Part shown: piece after piece, positions 1-11,689 of the stretch
Layout of the letters: each line of letters starts with the position of its first letter
How positions within the stretch are numbered: the first letter of the stretch is position 1
Assembly (NCBI GenBank): GCA_001692895.1
Contig: KV748195.1
Span: forward strand, 1,302,001-1,366,000
DNA: 64,000 bases
Origin: Cenococcum geophilum 1.58
Lineage: Eukaryota; Ascomycota; Dothideomycetes; Gloniales; Gloniaceae
Reading direction: 5' to 3'
Made by a program: the position numbers and the translations under genes
Notes under the pieces: generated by a model
Told to the model about the DNA's origin: nothing
The model's database searches: none
What the model saw: the letters and a program-made list of their open reading frames with translations, nothing else

Positions 1-193
1 CCTGCCTATAGTACTATAATTAACCCTTGCTGCTCTACCTATAGTATTCTAACTAACACTCGCTGCTCTGCCTATAGCATCTTATTAACTACTACTGCCC
101 CACCTATAGTAAACAACTACAACTATACAAGAGGTAGAAGATAAGCACCTAGGGATAAAGCTTAAGGGTAAGCTTTTTTAAAGGGGGGGGTAA
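1..193 (+). mobile_element. 3' end of a decayed Ty3/Gypsy element (H), left part outside the window
   Basis: This stretch runs into a polypurine tract (about 178-190, AAA followed by a run of G) placed directly before an LTR-like start at 194. The same arrangement of a G-rich tract, TAA and a TGTTACGG-like start appears at 55195-55207 and again at 56051-56065, so I read it as the 3' end of an integrated retroelement. Positions 1-115 hold about three degenerate copies of a roughly 43-bp unit containing GCTCTRCCTATAG. No intact reading frame is present. Most of the element lies to the left of the window. Confidence 0.6.
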
Positions 194-373
194 TATTACG
201 GCACCGTAACGGATCTAGTTAGGGGGCTCGCTTAAGCCTTAGCATATGTATATAGACGTGTCCTTTTCCACCTTCTGCTCCTTATTTTAATATCTAGGTT
301 TATAAACTACTAATTATACAGGCTTGTATACGTTCTTTACAGCGCTCATACCTTAATTAACTAAGTCGCTATA
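194..373 (+). repeat. 3' LTR of element H
   Basis: It starts TATTACGGCAC (a G-to-A changed TGTTACGGCAC) right after the polypurine tract and ends near CTTAATTAACTAAGTCGCTA. The same start and end occur in the LTR at 55207-55422, but the middle portions are only weakly alike, so H and element A look like related but distinct families. The exact 3' boundary is uncertain by a few bases. Confidence 0.55.
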
Positions 374-1296
374 ATAAGGCTCTAGGTAAATAAAAGAAGT
401 TTTAATATTAAAATATTTATTAGATATTGCTATTAGTTAATTCCACCTCTATCTAATTGAGTAAAAGCTCCGTATAATGTTATAAACTTCCATTTAGCAG
501 GAGCTCCGCCTATACGCCTCCTATAATATAGTTTATATAAGCTTTTTTTAGTATCTTATTTCTCTTTCTAAGCCTTATACGCCTCTAGCTCTAGAGCTTT
601 ATTCTAGATCTTAATAATAGATTTTAATTTATCCAATTCCTTCTTTGTTTAAGGCTTCCAAATATAGCACAGGCCTTTAAAGTTATATAAAAAGCAACCC
701 CAGAACATAAACTTAGAGCACCCCTTCCACTATTCTTATACGCAGCTACGTACGTAGGCCTCGTGCAGTCGTTGCTATACTTGGTAACCCCCTTAACGGT
801 AGGCTAAAATAATACTCGTCTTATCTAACCAAATTATAACCTTCTAATCTTCTAGTGTCTAGTAACGGTAGGCCGATATAAATCTATATCGTTTATTCTT
901 TATAGCTACAGTTAATCTAGGCTTCCTTATTAGCTTTATCTTATAGAAGCTATACTTTTAAAGTATTATTTAAACAGATAATGCGAAGAGGCCCGTTTCG
1001 CGAGCAATCATTTTTATGCTTTTTTTACGCCTATAACAATCGCATGTAACGGCGTTAACGACTTTTTACTTAAGATTAGGGGTAATAGTTTTCTTACGCC
1101 CTAGGCCAGGCTTATTCTTAAGGTAGTTATTAAAAAGAACCTAATCTGCGCACCAGCCATTCTCTACTGCCTTTTTTACTAGGTTGCCGATGTGCCTAGC
1201 GCTAATTCTAGTAACGTAAGTAATTACCTTTAGGGGTGTTCCTAGAGCCTTTATTACTACGGCCTACGCCCTTATTACAAGGCCATAGCGAGGCAT
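374..1296 (-). pseudogene. Tc1/mariner-type transposase relic
   Basis: Read on the minus strand from an ATG at 1296, the sequence begins MPRYGL and continues as an N-terminal DNA-binding region followed by a DDE-type transposase core. Recognisable blocks are LEDWKVIIWLDKTSI (expected W-S-D-E-S), then FMFWGCF and FKGLCYIWKP, and, after a frame change near 500-560, RGGIN followed by two stops where the family has GGIDWYRY. These blocks are characteristic of fungal Tc1-like transposases. Many TAA/TAG codons and at least one frameshift make it non-functional. The C-terminal end is missing. It breaks off where the LTR of H begins, so H probably inserted into this element and the rest lies left of the window. 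The 5' terminal inverted repeat was not securely located. Confidence 0.75.
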
Positions 1297-1900
1297 TTTA
1301 GGCTCCAAAATTAATAGAAAAAATAGTAGAAGGTAAGTAAAGGACGTTATAAGCGACTAAGTAAATAGATTCTATCAAGAAGTCGGTATAGAGTTGCTTT
1401 TTACAAGCTTAAAGTCAAAAAGTTAGTATTTTTAGTGGGGTCTTGGCATCGAAATGACGCTTTTCCCAAATAGGAAGGGGAAATTCAATTTTGCGTCGTC
1501 CTCCGTAGCCCGCTGTTAATACAGCAGCTAGTTATATAGCTAGTCCCACTATAGGCCTAGTATATACTTAATAAATAAAGGTAGTATAATATCCCCTTCC
1601 TTATTACCGACCTTAGAAGCTATAATATAATCTTAGGGAGAAAATAGCTAGCCTATTTAGGCTTATAGCTTAACGTATAGAATAGGCAGCTTATCTAGCC
1701 CAAAACTATACCCCTAATGCCTTCCTTTATAAAAGAGATTAGTATTATAATAGAAAACCTTATACAGCCGTGAATAAATACTATTTACTAGGCTAATGTA
1801 ATGCGTAGGGACTAGGCTTTTAAGAAGGATATATAGCTTAATCCGTAACGGATCTGTATACCATACCGTCCCTAAACTACCTATATTACGCTACCCGCAC
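1297..1900. other. junction between mariner relic and Gypsy element A; no gene seen
   Basis: The first part (to about 1500) is probably the 5' leader and end of the mariner element. It includes a less decayed block at about 1437-1505 with normal GC content. From about 1500 onward the sequence resembles the degenerate upstream part of element A. I could not find a 5' LTR, gag domain or intact frame for A here, so A appears 5'-truncated. Confidence 0.4.
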
Positions 1901-2329
1901 TAAAGACTTAGGAAGTTAGTAGTGGCCTAGCTAAGCCCCTAATAGAGAACTTAGGCCCTATATAGCTATAAAGGAAGGCTAGGGATATTAGACGATATAC
2001 TAAACTAATAGATTAGAAAAATAACTTATAGACAATAAAATGTAAGCTAAAAAAGACTATAAATCTTATACCGTAAAATACGGCCTAATAAATATCTGTA
2101 AAGAAACCTACGGACCTTCTACTGGTTAATATCTACTATATTAGTGCCGTAGAATTCTACCGGAACTTAGTCTAAGCTAATACTATTGCCTTTACTACTA
2201 ACTTATATAAAATTAATTAAATAATTAAGGAAAAGGAAAATAGGCTTAGCGGATAAAAAAAGTGAGCTTATAGATAAGGAGCTAGTAGAATAGAAACTAC
2301 CCTATTAATACTAAAAGTTTAAGAATATA

Positions 2330-3214
2330 TTCTCTAAGGTAGTATCTAATATACTTCTACCGTACCGACTATACGACTATAAGATCGAGATTAAGTCAGA
2401 TAAGGAAAACGCCTTTAGCTATACCCCCCTCTATAAATAGGTTATTACCGAATTATAGGCCACTAAGTAGTACTTTATTAATAACTTAGTAAAGGGGTTT
2501 ATTAAGCCTAGCTAGGCCCCTTTTACCTCCCTTATTCTCTTTATAAAAAAGCTAAATAAAGAACTTTATTTCTATATTGACTACTATAAGCTTAATAATA
2601 TAACCTATAAAGACCGTTATCTGCTGTCCCTATTTAATAAGACACTGGCCTAAATAAATAGAGCTAAGGTATTTATAAAGCTTAATATTCGTTAAGCTTT
2701 CCACCAAATTAAAATAGACCCTAGATTTATAGATTTTACTATATTTTAGACTTAATATAGATTATATAAGTATAAAGTATTTCCTTTTAGACTAATTAAC
2801 GGACTGGCTATGTACTAATAATATATGGGTGGTGTACTCTTTAACTACCTTAATAACTTCTATACGGCCTACCTAGATAATATTATAATTTACTCTAAGA
2901 ACGAGTTAGAATATAAGGAGCATATTTATAAGGTTTTATAACGGCTCTATAAAGCTAGCCTTTAGGCCGATATTAAAAAGTTAGAATTTAGTGTAAAGTA
3001 TATAAAGTACCTAGGGTTTATTATTAGTACGGATAGAATTAAGGCAAATCCAGAAAAGATAGCCGTAATTAATTAGTAGGAACTATTACGGACCATAAAA
3101 GGGATATAGTTATTTTTAGGCTTTTATAGCTTCTACTAACGCTTTATTAAAAACTATAGTAGAATTACTTAACCCCTTAGCCGCCTTACTATAAAGAACC
3201 GGCCCTTTTACTTT
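2330..3214 (+). pseudogene. element A reverse transcriptase relic
   Basis: Plus-strand translation shows a decayed Ty3/Gypsy reverse transcriptase. Visible blocks are a KGFIKPS-like stretch, FYIDYYKLNNITYKDRY (family: VDYRxLNxxTxKNRYPLP), FIKLNIRxAFHQIKI (family: KLDLRGAYNxIRI), then FPFRLINGLA and YLDNIIIYS, the family's catalytic YxDDxL(I/V)YS with the second D changed to N. KYLGFIIS follows. Stops interrupt it throughout. The domain is cut at 3214-3219 by the insertion of B and resumes at 10193. Confidence 0.8.
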
Positions 3215-3219
3215 AATAC

Positions 3220-3406
3220 TGTTACAGTGCTGCAATAAAGTAGACTAAATAACTACGTTATAGTATAAAGAGGAGAAGAAGGTGGAAAGGGGGTATTGTA
3301 TATAAATAGTAGGGCCGGCCGCTAAGGTACTAGTAGTGGCCTAGCTAATAGTAGGAAATAGTATAAGACAGTATAAAATAGTATGCGTTAGGTCAGTGCC
3401 GTAACA
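3220..3406 (-). repeat. left LTR (3') of B
   Basis: 187 bp, TGTTAC...GTAACA. It matches 10001-10187 with only scattered transition differences, mostly C/T or G/A. Confidence 0.93.
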
Positions 3407-3529
3407 GTACTCCTCTCCCCTAGATAGTTTAGTCCCTAAACCAAATAAATAACTCTAAAATAGGCTGTATTTAGGGTCGCCTATTTTTTACCGCAAAGAT
3501 ATTAGTTCCGCTTACCGCCCTTAACTAAG

Positions 3530-3572
3530 CCAATAGCGATTTTCCGTACCGGGCATAGAAAATCCTAATTGG
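3530..3572. repeat. palindromic module P1, copy in B
   Basis: Imperfect inverted repeat with about 18-nt arms: CCAATAGCGATTTTCC on the left and AGAAAATCCTAATTGG on the right, around a CCGGG centre. Related copies lie at 23352-23393 (Copia G) and 24204-24247 (Gypsy F). Confidence 0.75.
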
Positions 3573-3662
3573 TTAGTTTAGTAAGTAAGGTTGGTAAAAC
3601 TCCACACCGCCACCCGAATTAATCCGCGTGGCGTTTTTTAGTAAGAATCTGGCCAATTAGAC

Positions 3663-3685
3663 AACTTTAACCGCCGGTTAAAGTT
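3663..3685. repeat. palindromic module P2, copy in B
   Basis: A 23-bp palindrome whose arms AACTTTAACCG and CGGTTAAAGTT surround a single central base. Similar copies are at 24133-24155 (F) and 55833-55855 (element J). All three are followed, on the appropriate strand, by (A/G)TCTAATT. Confidence 0.75.
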
Positions 3686-3749
3686 CTATAACATTTTAAC
3701 TACTACAAATTTTAATATGGTGGTCGGCTATAACCTTAGCGTAACTTTT

Positions 3750-6700
3750 CCTTATCTTATACCTAGTCTGGGGGTTCTAGCTTCTTAGGGTGTTGCTTAT
3801 AGAAGCGCTATATAGCCTGCTCGCAACCCTTTAGGTCTTCTTCCAGCTGCCAGGTTGTGTCCTTATAATATTTCCATTTAATCTTATAAGTTAGGCCTTA
3901 GGGGTCTTTATTATGTATATTAAGGATTTTTTTAAACTCCTATTTATCTTCTATGTTACCGTTATTATCTCTCTCTACTACTCGTCCTTATATATTGCGG
4001 CGCTTTACAGTATTAATATTTACTTGGCTAGGGATCTCTTTAGCAGCCTAGAGGCGGACCTTAGATATATAGAAGGATTTATTTACTTAGATGTGGTCTA
4101 GAAGGTCTACTATAACTGCCCTTTAGTATACTGCAAGTACGGGGTATAGGCTGTCCCATTTATCGTCCCATTTCTTCTTAGGTCTATTTATCTTTATATT
4201 TTCTAAGCTAACCATAACTATATCGCCTTTATAGAATAACGCGCTCTCATCCCTACGGGTATTGGCATTATCTTTATAGCGTTACTATAAAATCCGGGCT
4301 AGGGCCTTAAGCTATGTTAATATCCGCTTAAAGTAGTTAGCCACAGAGTTTACGCGGAAAAACTCCTTCTTTGCTTATACTGATAGTATTAGTAGGTAGG
4401 GGCTAGCAGGCTTAATTCCAAGGCGAGGGTTAAAGCTATAGTTTGCAAAAAACGGGGAGATGCCTATGCTTTTATTAACTTAGTTATTTATAGTAAACTC
4501 GGTAAGCGGTAGGTAGTTAACCTAGTCGTTCTATATAAAGCTAACAAAAGTACAGAGGTACTTATTTACGGCAGCGTTAATAATTTTAGTTTGGCTATCT
4601 ATTTCTGGGTACTAGGCTAAGCTTAGTCTTAAGGTTATCTTAAGGCGTTTACTTAGTCATTGCCAGAAGTTACTAACAAATTATATACCATAATTGGAGA
4701 TAATCGTGCTTAGTGTACCGTAGAGCTTATATACGTTATTAATAAAGCCATTAACTAGCTCCTTTATTAAGAGTCCTATTACTAGAACAAAGTGTTGCAT
4801 TTTAGTTAGGCGGTCTATAATAATAAGAATATATTTATATACCTTGCCATAGCGTTAGTATACCGGCAGCGTTATAATATAGTTAATTAAAATATCGGTC
4901 TATAGGCGAGCGGGTAGTTCTAGTAGCTTAAGGAAACCGGGTAGGGTAGAACGGGGGGTTTTAGTGCAAAAGTATAGGGCATAGTCTTTAACGAAGGTAG
5001 CTATAAATTAGGAGATTCCTAGCTACTAGTATATTCGGTTTAAGAGGTTAAGGGTCTTAACCCAGCCGGGGTAACTAGCGGGGCCGCTGTTATAAGAGCG
5101 ATGGATAACTTCTAGGTAGAGGTCTAGGGCGTTAAGGACGAAGAGATATTAGTAAAAGTAGATCTGTCCGTTAATAATACTATATTCTAACTTATTACAA
5201 TAGAGTAATTTCCTAATCTTCTTTGGTTAACGGCGAGCTTTCTAATTATATAGGGCCGCTACTATATCTCTTACGAGTTTATTCTCCTAGTATCCTAACC
5301 AGATTAACTCGTCTAGTGACTTTTTAGCTATTTTAGGGTCTAGAGCGGCTATAAACTCCGCATCGTTAGAGTTATGGGACTTATATAGCAATTCTTCTAA
5401 GATTATAGGGTTAATTTTCTAGGGCGGTATAATAACTTAGGCTCAGTAGCGGAGGCGTTTATTATTAGCGTCCTTAGGCCTTATTTCTAGTAGCCAGCTT
5501 AGGGTATTAGGGAGCGTGGCTTTACTACCGGGTCTATATATAATTATAAAGTTAAACTATAAAAGGAACTCTGCCTACCGGACTTAGCGTTAATTTAGCT
5601 GCTTAGTAGTTATAAACGTCTATAGGTTCTTATAGTCGGTAATAATTTTAAACGGCTCCTTAGTTCCTTATAGCTTAGGACGCCATTTCTCTAAAGCCTT
5701 AATAATAGCTAAGAGTTCTTTGTCGTAGATCTTGTAGTTATACTTTGGCATAAAGTACTTTATAGAGAAGAATGCGACCGGTCTTAATTTACCATTATTA
5801 TTATATTGGGAAAGGACTCCGCTAGAAGCCCAATTCGATACGTCTATCTCTACCACTATCTTCTTCGTATAGTCATAGTATGCTAATACTAGTGCTAAGG
5901 TAAAGGCTCCCTTAAAGGCCTCGAATAATTTAGCTTATTTTAGTCCCTATAGCCATCCAATATCCTTCTTTAGGAGTTTTATTATAGGTATAGTAACGGC
6001 AGAGTAGCCTTAGATAAATTATTAGTAAAAGTTTGCAAAGCTAAGAAATTATTATAGTTCTTTAATTAATATCGGGTCCTTCTATTCCTATAAGGCCTAT
6101 ACCTTCTTAGGGTCTATAGTTATGCCATTAGTTAAGATAATTAAGCCGAGGTATTTTGTTTTAGTAGAGTAGAACTTAGACTTATTAATATTAATCTGAA
6201 GTCTAGTATTACCGAGTCTTTAGATAACTTTATTTATATACTTAGTATACTTAGTGCGTGTTTTAGAAAAGATAAGGATGTTATTAAGGTAGGTAGTATA
6301 GTAGTCGTTAAGGGCGTTATATAAGATATAATTAATATAGTTCTAGAATATAGTGGGTATATTATAGAGGCCGAATGGTGTAACTAGTATCTTATAGAGT
6401 CCAAAACGGGTAATAAATGCTATAAGCCACTTATAGCCCTCCGTAATCCGGATTCGGTTAAACGCAGCGATTATATTAAGTTTAGTAAAGTACTTGGCAC
6501 CATAAAGTGCGTTAAGTGTCTTATAGATTAGTGGCAGTAGGTACCAATTCTTAATAGTGACTATGTTTAAGCCTTAGTAATTATAGTAGATTTATATACC
6601 GCTACCGGGCTTAGTAGCGAGGAGGAGTAGTACAGTAGCTAGTAAGGTTGATTCGCGGATAAAACCCTTATTTAGCATCTTATTAATTTACTTTTTTATA

Positions 6701-9700
6701 TACCTAAGTTTAGCAGGTAAGAGTGGTCTATTTTTATAATACGGGGCCTAGTTTCCGGGGATAATCTTAATTTTATGGTCCTATGGTCGGTAAGGGGGCA
6801 GCTTATCTACGTTTTTAGGGAGAAAGTGCTTAATATATTTGTGGAACTCCTTTAGTAAGCGTTATAAAATGTTTTCACGGGTTAATCCTGGTTTACCTTT
6901 TAGGAATTTTTTAACATTAGTGTTAACTATCTTCCGGCGTAGAGACTTAGGCTTAGGTTTTAGGTTTGTTTTAAGGAAATTATAAAAATAAGGGGGTAGC
7001 GCTTTATAGGCTTCTTTTATTGTATAGTCGCCCTCTACTAGCCAGCGGAAAGACTTTTCTAATAGGTTCGGTACTTCTATTAGGCCTATAGGCAGCTCTT
7101 TAAGCAGCTATCGGTGTTCTTTTTATTTAACTAGTTCTACTAGCTCCGCCATATAGATCCTTATTACCTTTACGCCTTTTTATTTATAGAACTGGGTAAA
7201 ATTAACGGTATAAGTATATCTAATGTCGTTTAGTTTAGGGCGTATTTAGTTCTCTAGTGCTACAGCTAGGCTAGCGCGGCTTAGTCGGCCCTAGGGGGCG
7301 GAAACACGGCGGCGGCCCTATATGGTATACGCGGGAGATAGATATAAGGTTAGGTGTTATAGGGGGGAGGTCTTAATTGCTCTGGTTTTGGTCTTGGCTA
7401 TAACGCCTTTGGCTATTATACACGCGGTCGTGTATATATATAGCAGATGACTTAGAGTTAAGTGTCTTATTAGCTGGCCTAGGTTAAGTGGGTATATACG
7501 GGGGACTTATAGTTTTAGCGGTATTTGTATTCTTAGGGGTAGGGCGGTGGTCTAGTCTTTCAGAATCTCTGTTTTGTTTACTATGTATATTAGCTTACTA
7601 GTATTAGGTACCTCTTTTACTATCAGCTAATAGTATCTAAGCGTTAGCCGTGTAATACGTCTATATAGTACTACTCGGTTATAATTAGGGATATGCTATA
7701 GGAGATAGTTATAGGTATAGTAATTGGAGTTAAACTTAAGCCCTAGAACGGGGAAGTTTATACTTAGGTTATGCTTTTTAAGCTAGGGCATTTTAAGAAT
7801 TACTAGTGTCGAGGGTGATAACTTTATAATATAGAAAAGTATAGATTCTGTATAGTGGCCGATTATTATTTTTGCTGTAAAGTAATAGGTAATAAAGCTA
7901 GATTAGAGTCCGTTAGTAAGGCGGAGTGGTTTTAGGACTAGGAGTCTTTTTATTATAATATTGTACTTCTTTATAAGCGAGTCTTCGTCTATAAACGCTA
8001 GTATTATACTACCACTATTAATAAGGCTTACTGTTTTAATAAGAACTTCTAGGAGTAGGTTACGTAGTAAGGAGAGGTAAGTCTAAATAAGGATAGAATT
8101 TCTATCGTTATTTACTGTTTTAAGATTAAATAATAGCTGGCTTAGAATAAGGTTTAACTAATCTAGTAGTATAAATCTAATCCTTTTATCCTCCTCCCCA
8201 TATAGTTTTAACCCTTAAAGGCGACTTAGTCTAAGGGTTAGCCTTTTAATAGCTACGTTATAGGGCTTGGCTAGTAGCTATGGTCTTAGCTAGTATATCC
8301 TAACGTATTGGTCTCTAACGGTATATATATGCTAGGGGGTACTTTGCCGATAATATGGCCGGTCTCGCGGTTGGTAGTAACACAGAGTACTTATCTATAG
8401 TTCGCGTACGGGACCATCGGCTAGGGCTGCGTTAGGGAAGGGAATCGTAGGGGTGGGTTTCTATATCCGAATCCACGTCCTTATCCATGGTTACCGCCTT
8501 AATTACTATCCCCTCTGTTAAAGAATCTGCTGCGGCTAGGGGGGGGGTTAACGCGGTAGCATTAGAAGGGGATTTAGGTTTTACTAGGGGTTATAAGTAT
8601 CTTTCTAATAGCTAGGTTGACTATACGCTATATAAAGTCTGTTATTTATGCAATGTCTTTAGATATTATTAGGGAGGCTATTACTACCGCTGCCGAACTT
8701 AACGGCGTCTAGGTCTATTAGGTTATTTTATAGTAATACGGGTTAATAGCCGCTAGCGGCACTTAGCTTAGCGGTATTTAACTTAGTATAGTAGGTATAG
8801 TTCTATAGGTTATAAGCGAACACATCTATCTGCTTACTCTAGCCTTTATAGTTAGCATTGCCGATTTTACAGCTAAGGGTAAGGGCTAGGTCCTTTATCT
8901 TAGAGGAAATATTCTTCTTAAGTAAATCTACTTTTTGTTCCTTGGTCTTGTTTACTTTAATTATTAACTTATTAAGTTCTGCTTTCTAGGACCAGTAGTT
9001 ACACTCGCCTTAGCTTAAGGTATCTAACTTATTTTTAGCCGCTTGGGTTATATCTATAGTTTTATAGTATCCTCTTATATATATAAACATAGACTCTTAG
9101 TTAGAAAAGGTCTATTTACTTAGGTTGTTTGGGTATATACGTAGCGTATTAAGGCCATATTTAATATAGTTATAAGCCTTATCCGTTAGTATGTCTAATA
9201 TATAGAGGATTTTGTCTATTAGGGTTTTAAAGCACTTTATATCCCTCTAAAAAACGCCTTAGATTTTTGTTTCCTATATTTTAAATTTTTCTTACTTTTT
9301 AATTAGTGATTCCTTGCTATTAAATAGGGTTGGATCTTTTGCTTTACACTTTTTTCTACAGGGCTTAGTTAAGAGAGGGGAGCCTATAGTGGGGTTCTTG
9401 TTGGTAATAGTCTTGGTAAGTGTAGTAATTTAAAAGCTTAGGTTTTGTATAGTCTTGGTATATGCAAGGGCTTACTATTTGTATTATTTAATATGTGGTT
9501 TAAGTGTCTTAAGGGAGTTAATTCTATATTAAGCTTTTTTAAGTTAGGACTTTATAGCTTAGCCTTTATTATAGACGGCTTAAAGGCCGCTCTTAATACT
9601 GGTTAAGAAGGCTGCATATGTGGAGAGTTACTAAAAGGTTCCTGCTATATTAAGGTCCTTTAGGTATTTAGGACCGTTCCTAATCGCCTAGGTGATATTA

Positions 9701-9800
9701 GTATAGAAAGTATTAAGGAGGCGGGCGAGCGCTTTGTGAGGGTTCGTCGGCGGAACGTCGTCTATATTGTGGTCGCCTATTCTAGGAGATTTAGGTAAAG
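3750..9800 (-). pseudogene. element B gag-pol relic
   Basis: Only one frame of appreciable length survives. At 5668-5856 a 62-residue minus-strand stretch reads as Ty3/Gypsy RNase H, with IDVSNWASSGVLSQ, PVAFFSIKY and YNIYDKELLAII-like blocks. Around it the minus strand gives reverse transcriptase blocks (TPFGLYNIP; YLNNILIFS in place of YLDDILIFS), integrase blocks (ILIIIDRLTKMQHF, YPEIDSQ) and a chromodomain tail (TWQLEEDLKGCEQAI). Stops are frequent everywhere, so no product is expected. The gag and protease segments are too decayed for exact limits. Confidence 0.85.
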
Positions 9801-10000
9801 CAATCGGAATCTGTAAGGCTGACTATAATACTAAGATTGCTGAGACTGTACTGAGGCTATGCTAAGACTGTGCTGAGATTGTCTAGGACTGTAGTATAGT
9901 GTTATTGGTCGCGCTAGGTCGCGATTATACTAGGAAAACGGAGATAATGGATTAGGAAAAATAAAGATCGCAATAGGGTGCAGTTAGAGATACTATAAAC

Positions 10001-10187
10001 TGTTACAGTGCTACAATAAAGTAGACTAAATAACTACATTGTGGTATAAAGAGGAGAAGAAGGTGGAAAGGGGGTATTGTATATAAATAGTAGGGCCGGC
10101 CGCTAAGGTACTAGTGGTGGCCTAGCCAATAGTAGGAAATAGTACGAGACAGTATGAAATAGTATGCGTTAGGTTAGTGCCGTAACA
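10001..10187 (-). repeat. right LTR (5') of B
   Basis: 187 bp, TGTTAC...GTAACA, followed at once by the AATAC target duplicate. It pairs with 3220-3406. Confidence 0.93.
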
Positions 10188-10192
10188 AATAC

Positions 10193-11188
10193 CGTATATA
10201 AGCAGGCTTTTAATAAGCTTAAGAAACGACTGGTCTCCGCTCCCTTACTTACCTACTTTAACCTAAAACGGCCCTTAATGCTAGAAACGGATGCCTTAAA
10301 TAGTATTATTACTAGCATTTATTCTTAGAAGTAGACGGATAGAGAATGGTACCTTATTACTTACTACTTAAAGACTATAATAGATGCTAAGCTAAACTAC
10401 CTAATCTATAATAAAGAAATATTAACTATTATCTCTAGCTTTTAGCACTGGCGAGTATAGCTAAAAGGGACCCCTAAGCTTATTTAGGTAGTCTTAAATT
10501 ATAAGGCCCTAGAATACTTTATAATAACTAAGGCCCTTATAGCCCGGTAAGCGCGCTAGGTAGATATTTTATCTTAGTTTAACTTCCTAATTATATATAG
10601 GCTAGGCGCTACTAACCGTATGGACGTTTTTATAAGACATAAATAGGACCTAAATAACTAGATAGCTATAAAGATCTTACTAAAGACCTAAACGCTCTAT
10701 AACTAGAGCACCTAGACCCTTAGATATAGGAAGAACTAAGTACTAAATCTCTAAGCGCCGAGATATATTTTATTAACCCTATAGAATTTAACCTTATTAA
10801 TAAACTACTATAAGTAAACCGTACGGACCCTTCTTTATAGGAGTACTATAAAAAGGCAAAGGACATTACTAGCCTATAGTCCCTTAAAAATGGACTACTT
10901 AAGTACTGGAAACGGCTAGTAGTAGTAAAGGAACAGAACTTATAAACCTAGCTTATTACTAAAGTATATACCTAGGTCTCTACGGCTTACCCTAAAAAAA
11001 TAAAACCTGTAAGATTATTAGTAACCATTACTACTAGCTTAGAATAGTTATAAATATTAACCGTTATATATAGAACTGCAATAATTGCTATAGGTTTATA
11101 ATTCTACGAGATAAGACCTTAGGATTATTAAAACCTCTTCTAATACCTAACCACCTTTGGTAATATATCTCTATAGACTTCTATAACA
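10193..11188 (+). pseudogene. element A RNase H and integrase N-terminal relic
   Basis: This continues the pol frame interrupted at 3214. It shows AFNKLKKRL, then RPLMLETDALNS (family: ETDASD), IYNKEILTII and FxHWRV of Ty3/Gypsy RNase H, followed by a linker and, near 11155-11188, the start of the integrase core (ISIDFY; family: (S/V)MDF). It stops mid-domain at the inverted-repeat end of the composite element and resumes at 16545 with DRDGYN. Stops are abundant. Confidence 0.8.
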
Positions 11189-11684
11189 TTAGGAAAAAAT
11201 TTACTAATATCTAATTTTACTTTTTTGCCATTTTAGCATTTTCTAGCATTTCTAGCATTTCTAGCATTTAGCAGCTAAATGCGGCATTTATTACTAAGTA
11301 CTAGCATTTAGCTGCATTTATAATTAAGTATTAGCATTTAGCTGCTGTCTGAACGAGTTCGAACAGGAATTTGTGGTCGCAGTCACGTGAGCTAAGCGAG
11401 CTCAGGAAACCCCTTAAATTCTACCACTTTATGTACGATTAGAAGAACAAGTCACCACCATCCCAAAGAGCATACGATACTATACGTATTTCGTGCCCCG
11501 GGATATGACTCACTCGTGCTATTAAATTAGTACGAACAGCTGCATTTATTACTAAGTACTAGCATTTAGCCGCCAAATACTACATTTATAATTAAGTATT
11601 AGCATTTAGCTGCTAAATGCTAGAAAATGCTAAAATGGCAGAAAAGTAAAATTAGATGCTAGTAATTTTTTCCTAAAGTTCTAC
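11189..11684. repeat. foldback (inverted-arm) repeat at the left end of the composite
   Basis: The outer arms, about 61 bp each (11191-11251 and about 11622-11682), are reverse complements with few mismatches. Both contain AGGAAAAAATT, TCTAATTTTACTTTT, GCCATTTTAGCATTTTC and GCATTT. Inside, a roughly 60-bp direct repeat (GCATTTATTACTAAGTACT followed by AGCATTTAG) flanks the solo LTR at 11346-11538. Confidence 0.75.
11346..11538. repeat. solo LTR with 5-bp target duplication, little RIP
   Basis: 193 bp starting TGTCTGAACGAG and ending GTACGAACA, bounded by GCTGC on both sides (11341-11345 and 11539-11543). The TG...CA ends plus a 5-bp duplication are the signature of an LTR, and no internal region is attached. 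Its base composition is near normal, unlike its surroundings. The family is unknown, and no matching LTR was seen elsewhere in the window. Confidence 0.7.
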
Positions 11685-11689
11685 ATAAA

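Larger units (their letters stand above)
3220..10187 (-). mobile_element. complete Ty3/Gypsy chromovirus B, minus strand
   Basis: A 6,968-bp element with two near-identical 187-bp LTRs (3220-3406 and 10001-10187), each starting TGTTAC and ending GTAACA, and a perfect 5-bp target duplication AATAC (3215-3219 and 10188-10192). On the minus strand a purine-rich tract (GGGGAGAGGAG) lies directly inside the left LTR, as expected at the 3' end of a minus-strand element. Domain order on the minus strand is gag (about 9.8-8.3 kb), protease region, reverse transcriptase (about 6.85-5.95 kb), RNase H (about 5.87-5.45 kb), integrase (about 5.3-4.2 kb) and chromodomain (about 3.9-3.75 kb). It inserted into the reverse transcriptase/RNase H junction of A. 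Confidence 0.93.
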
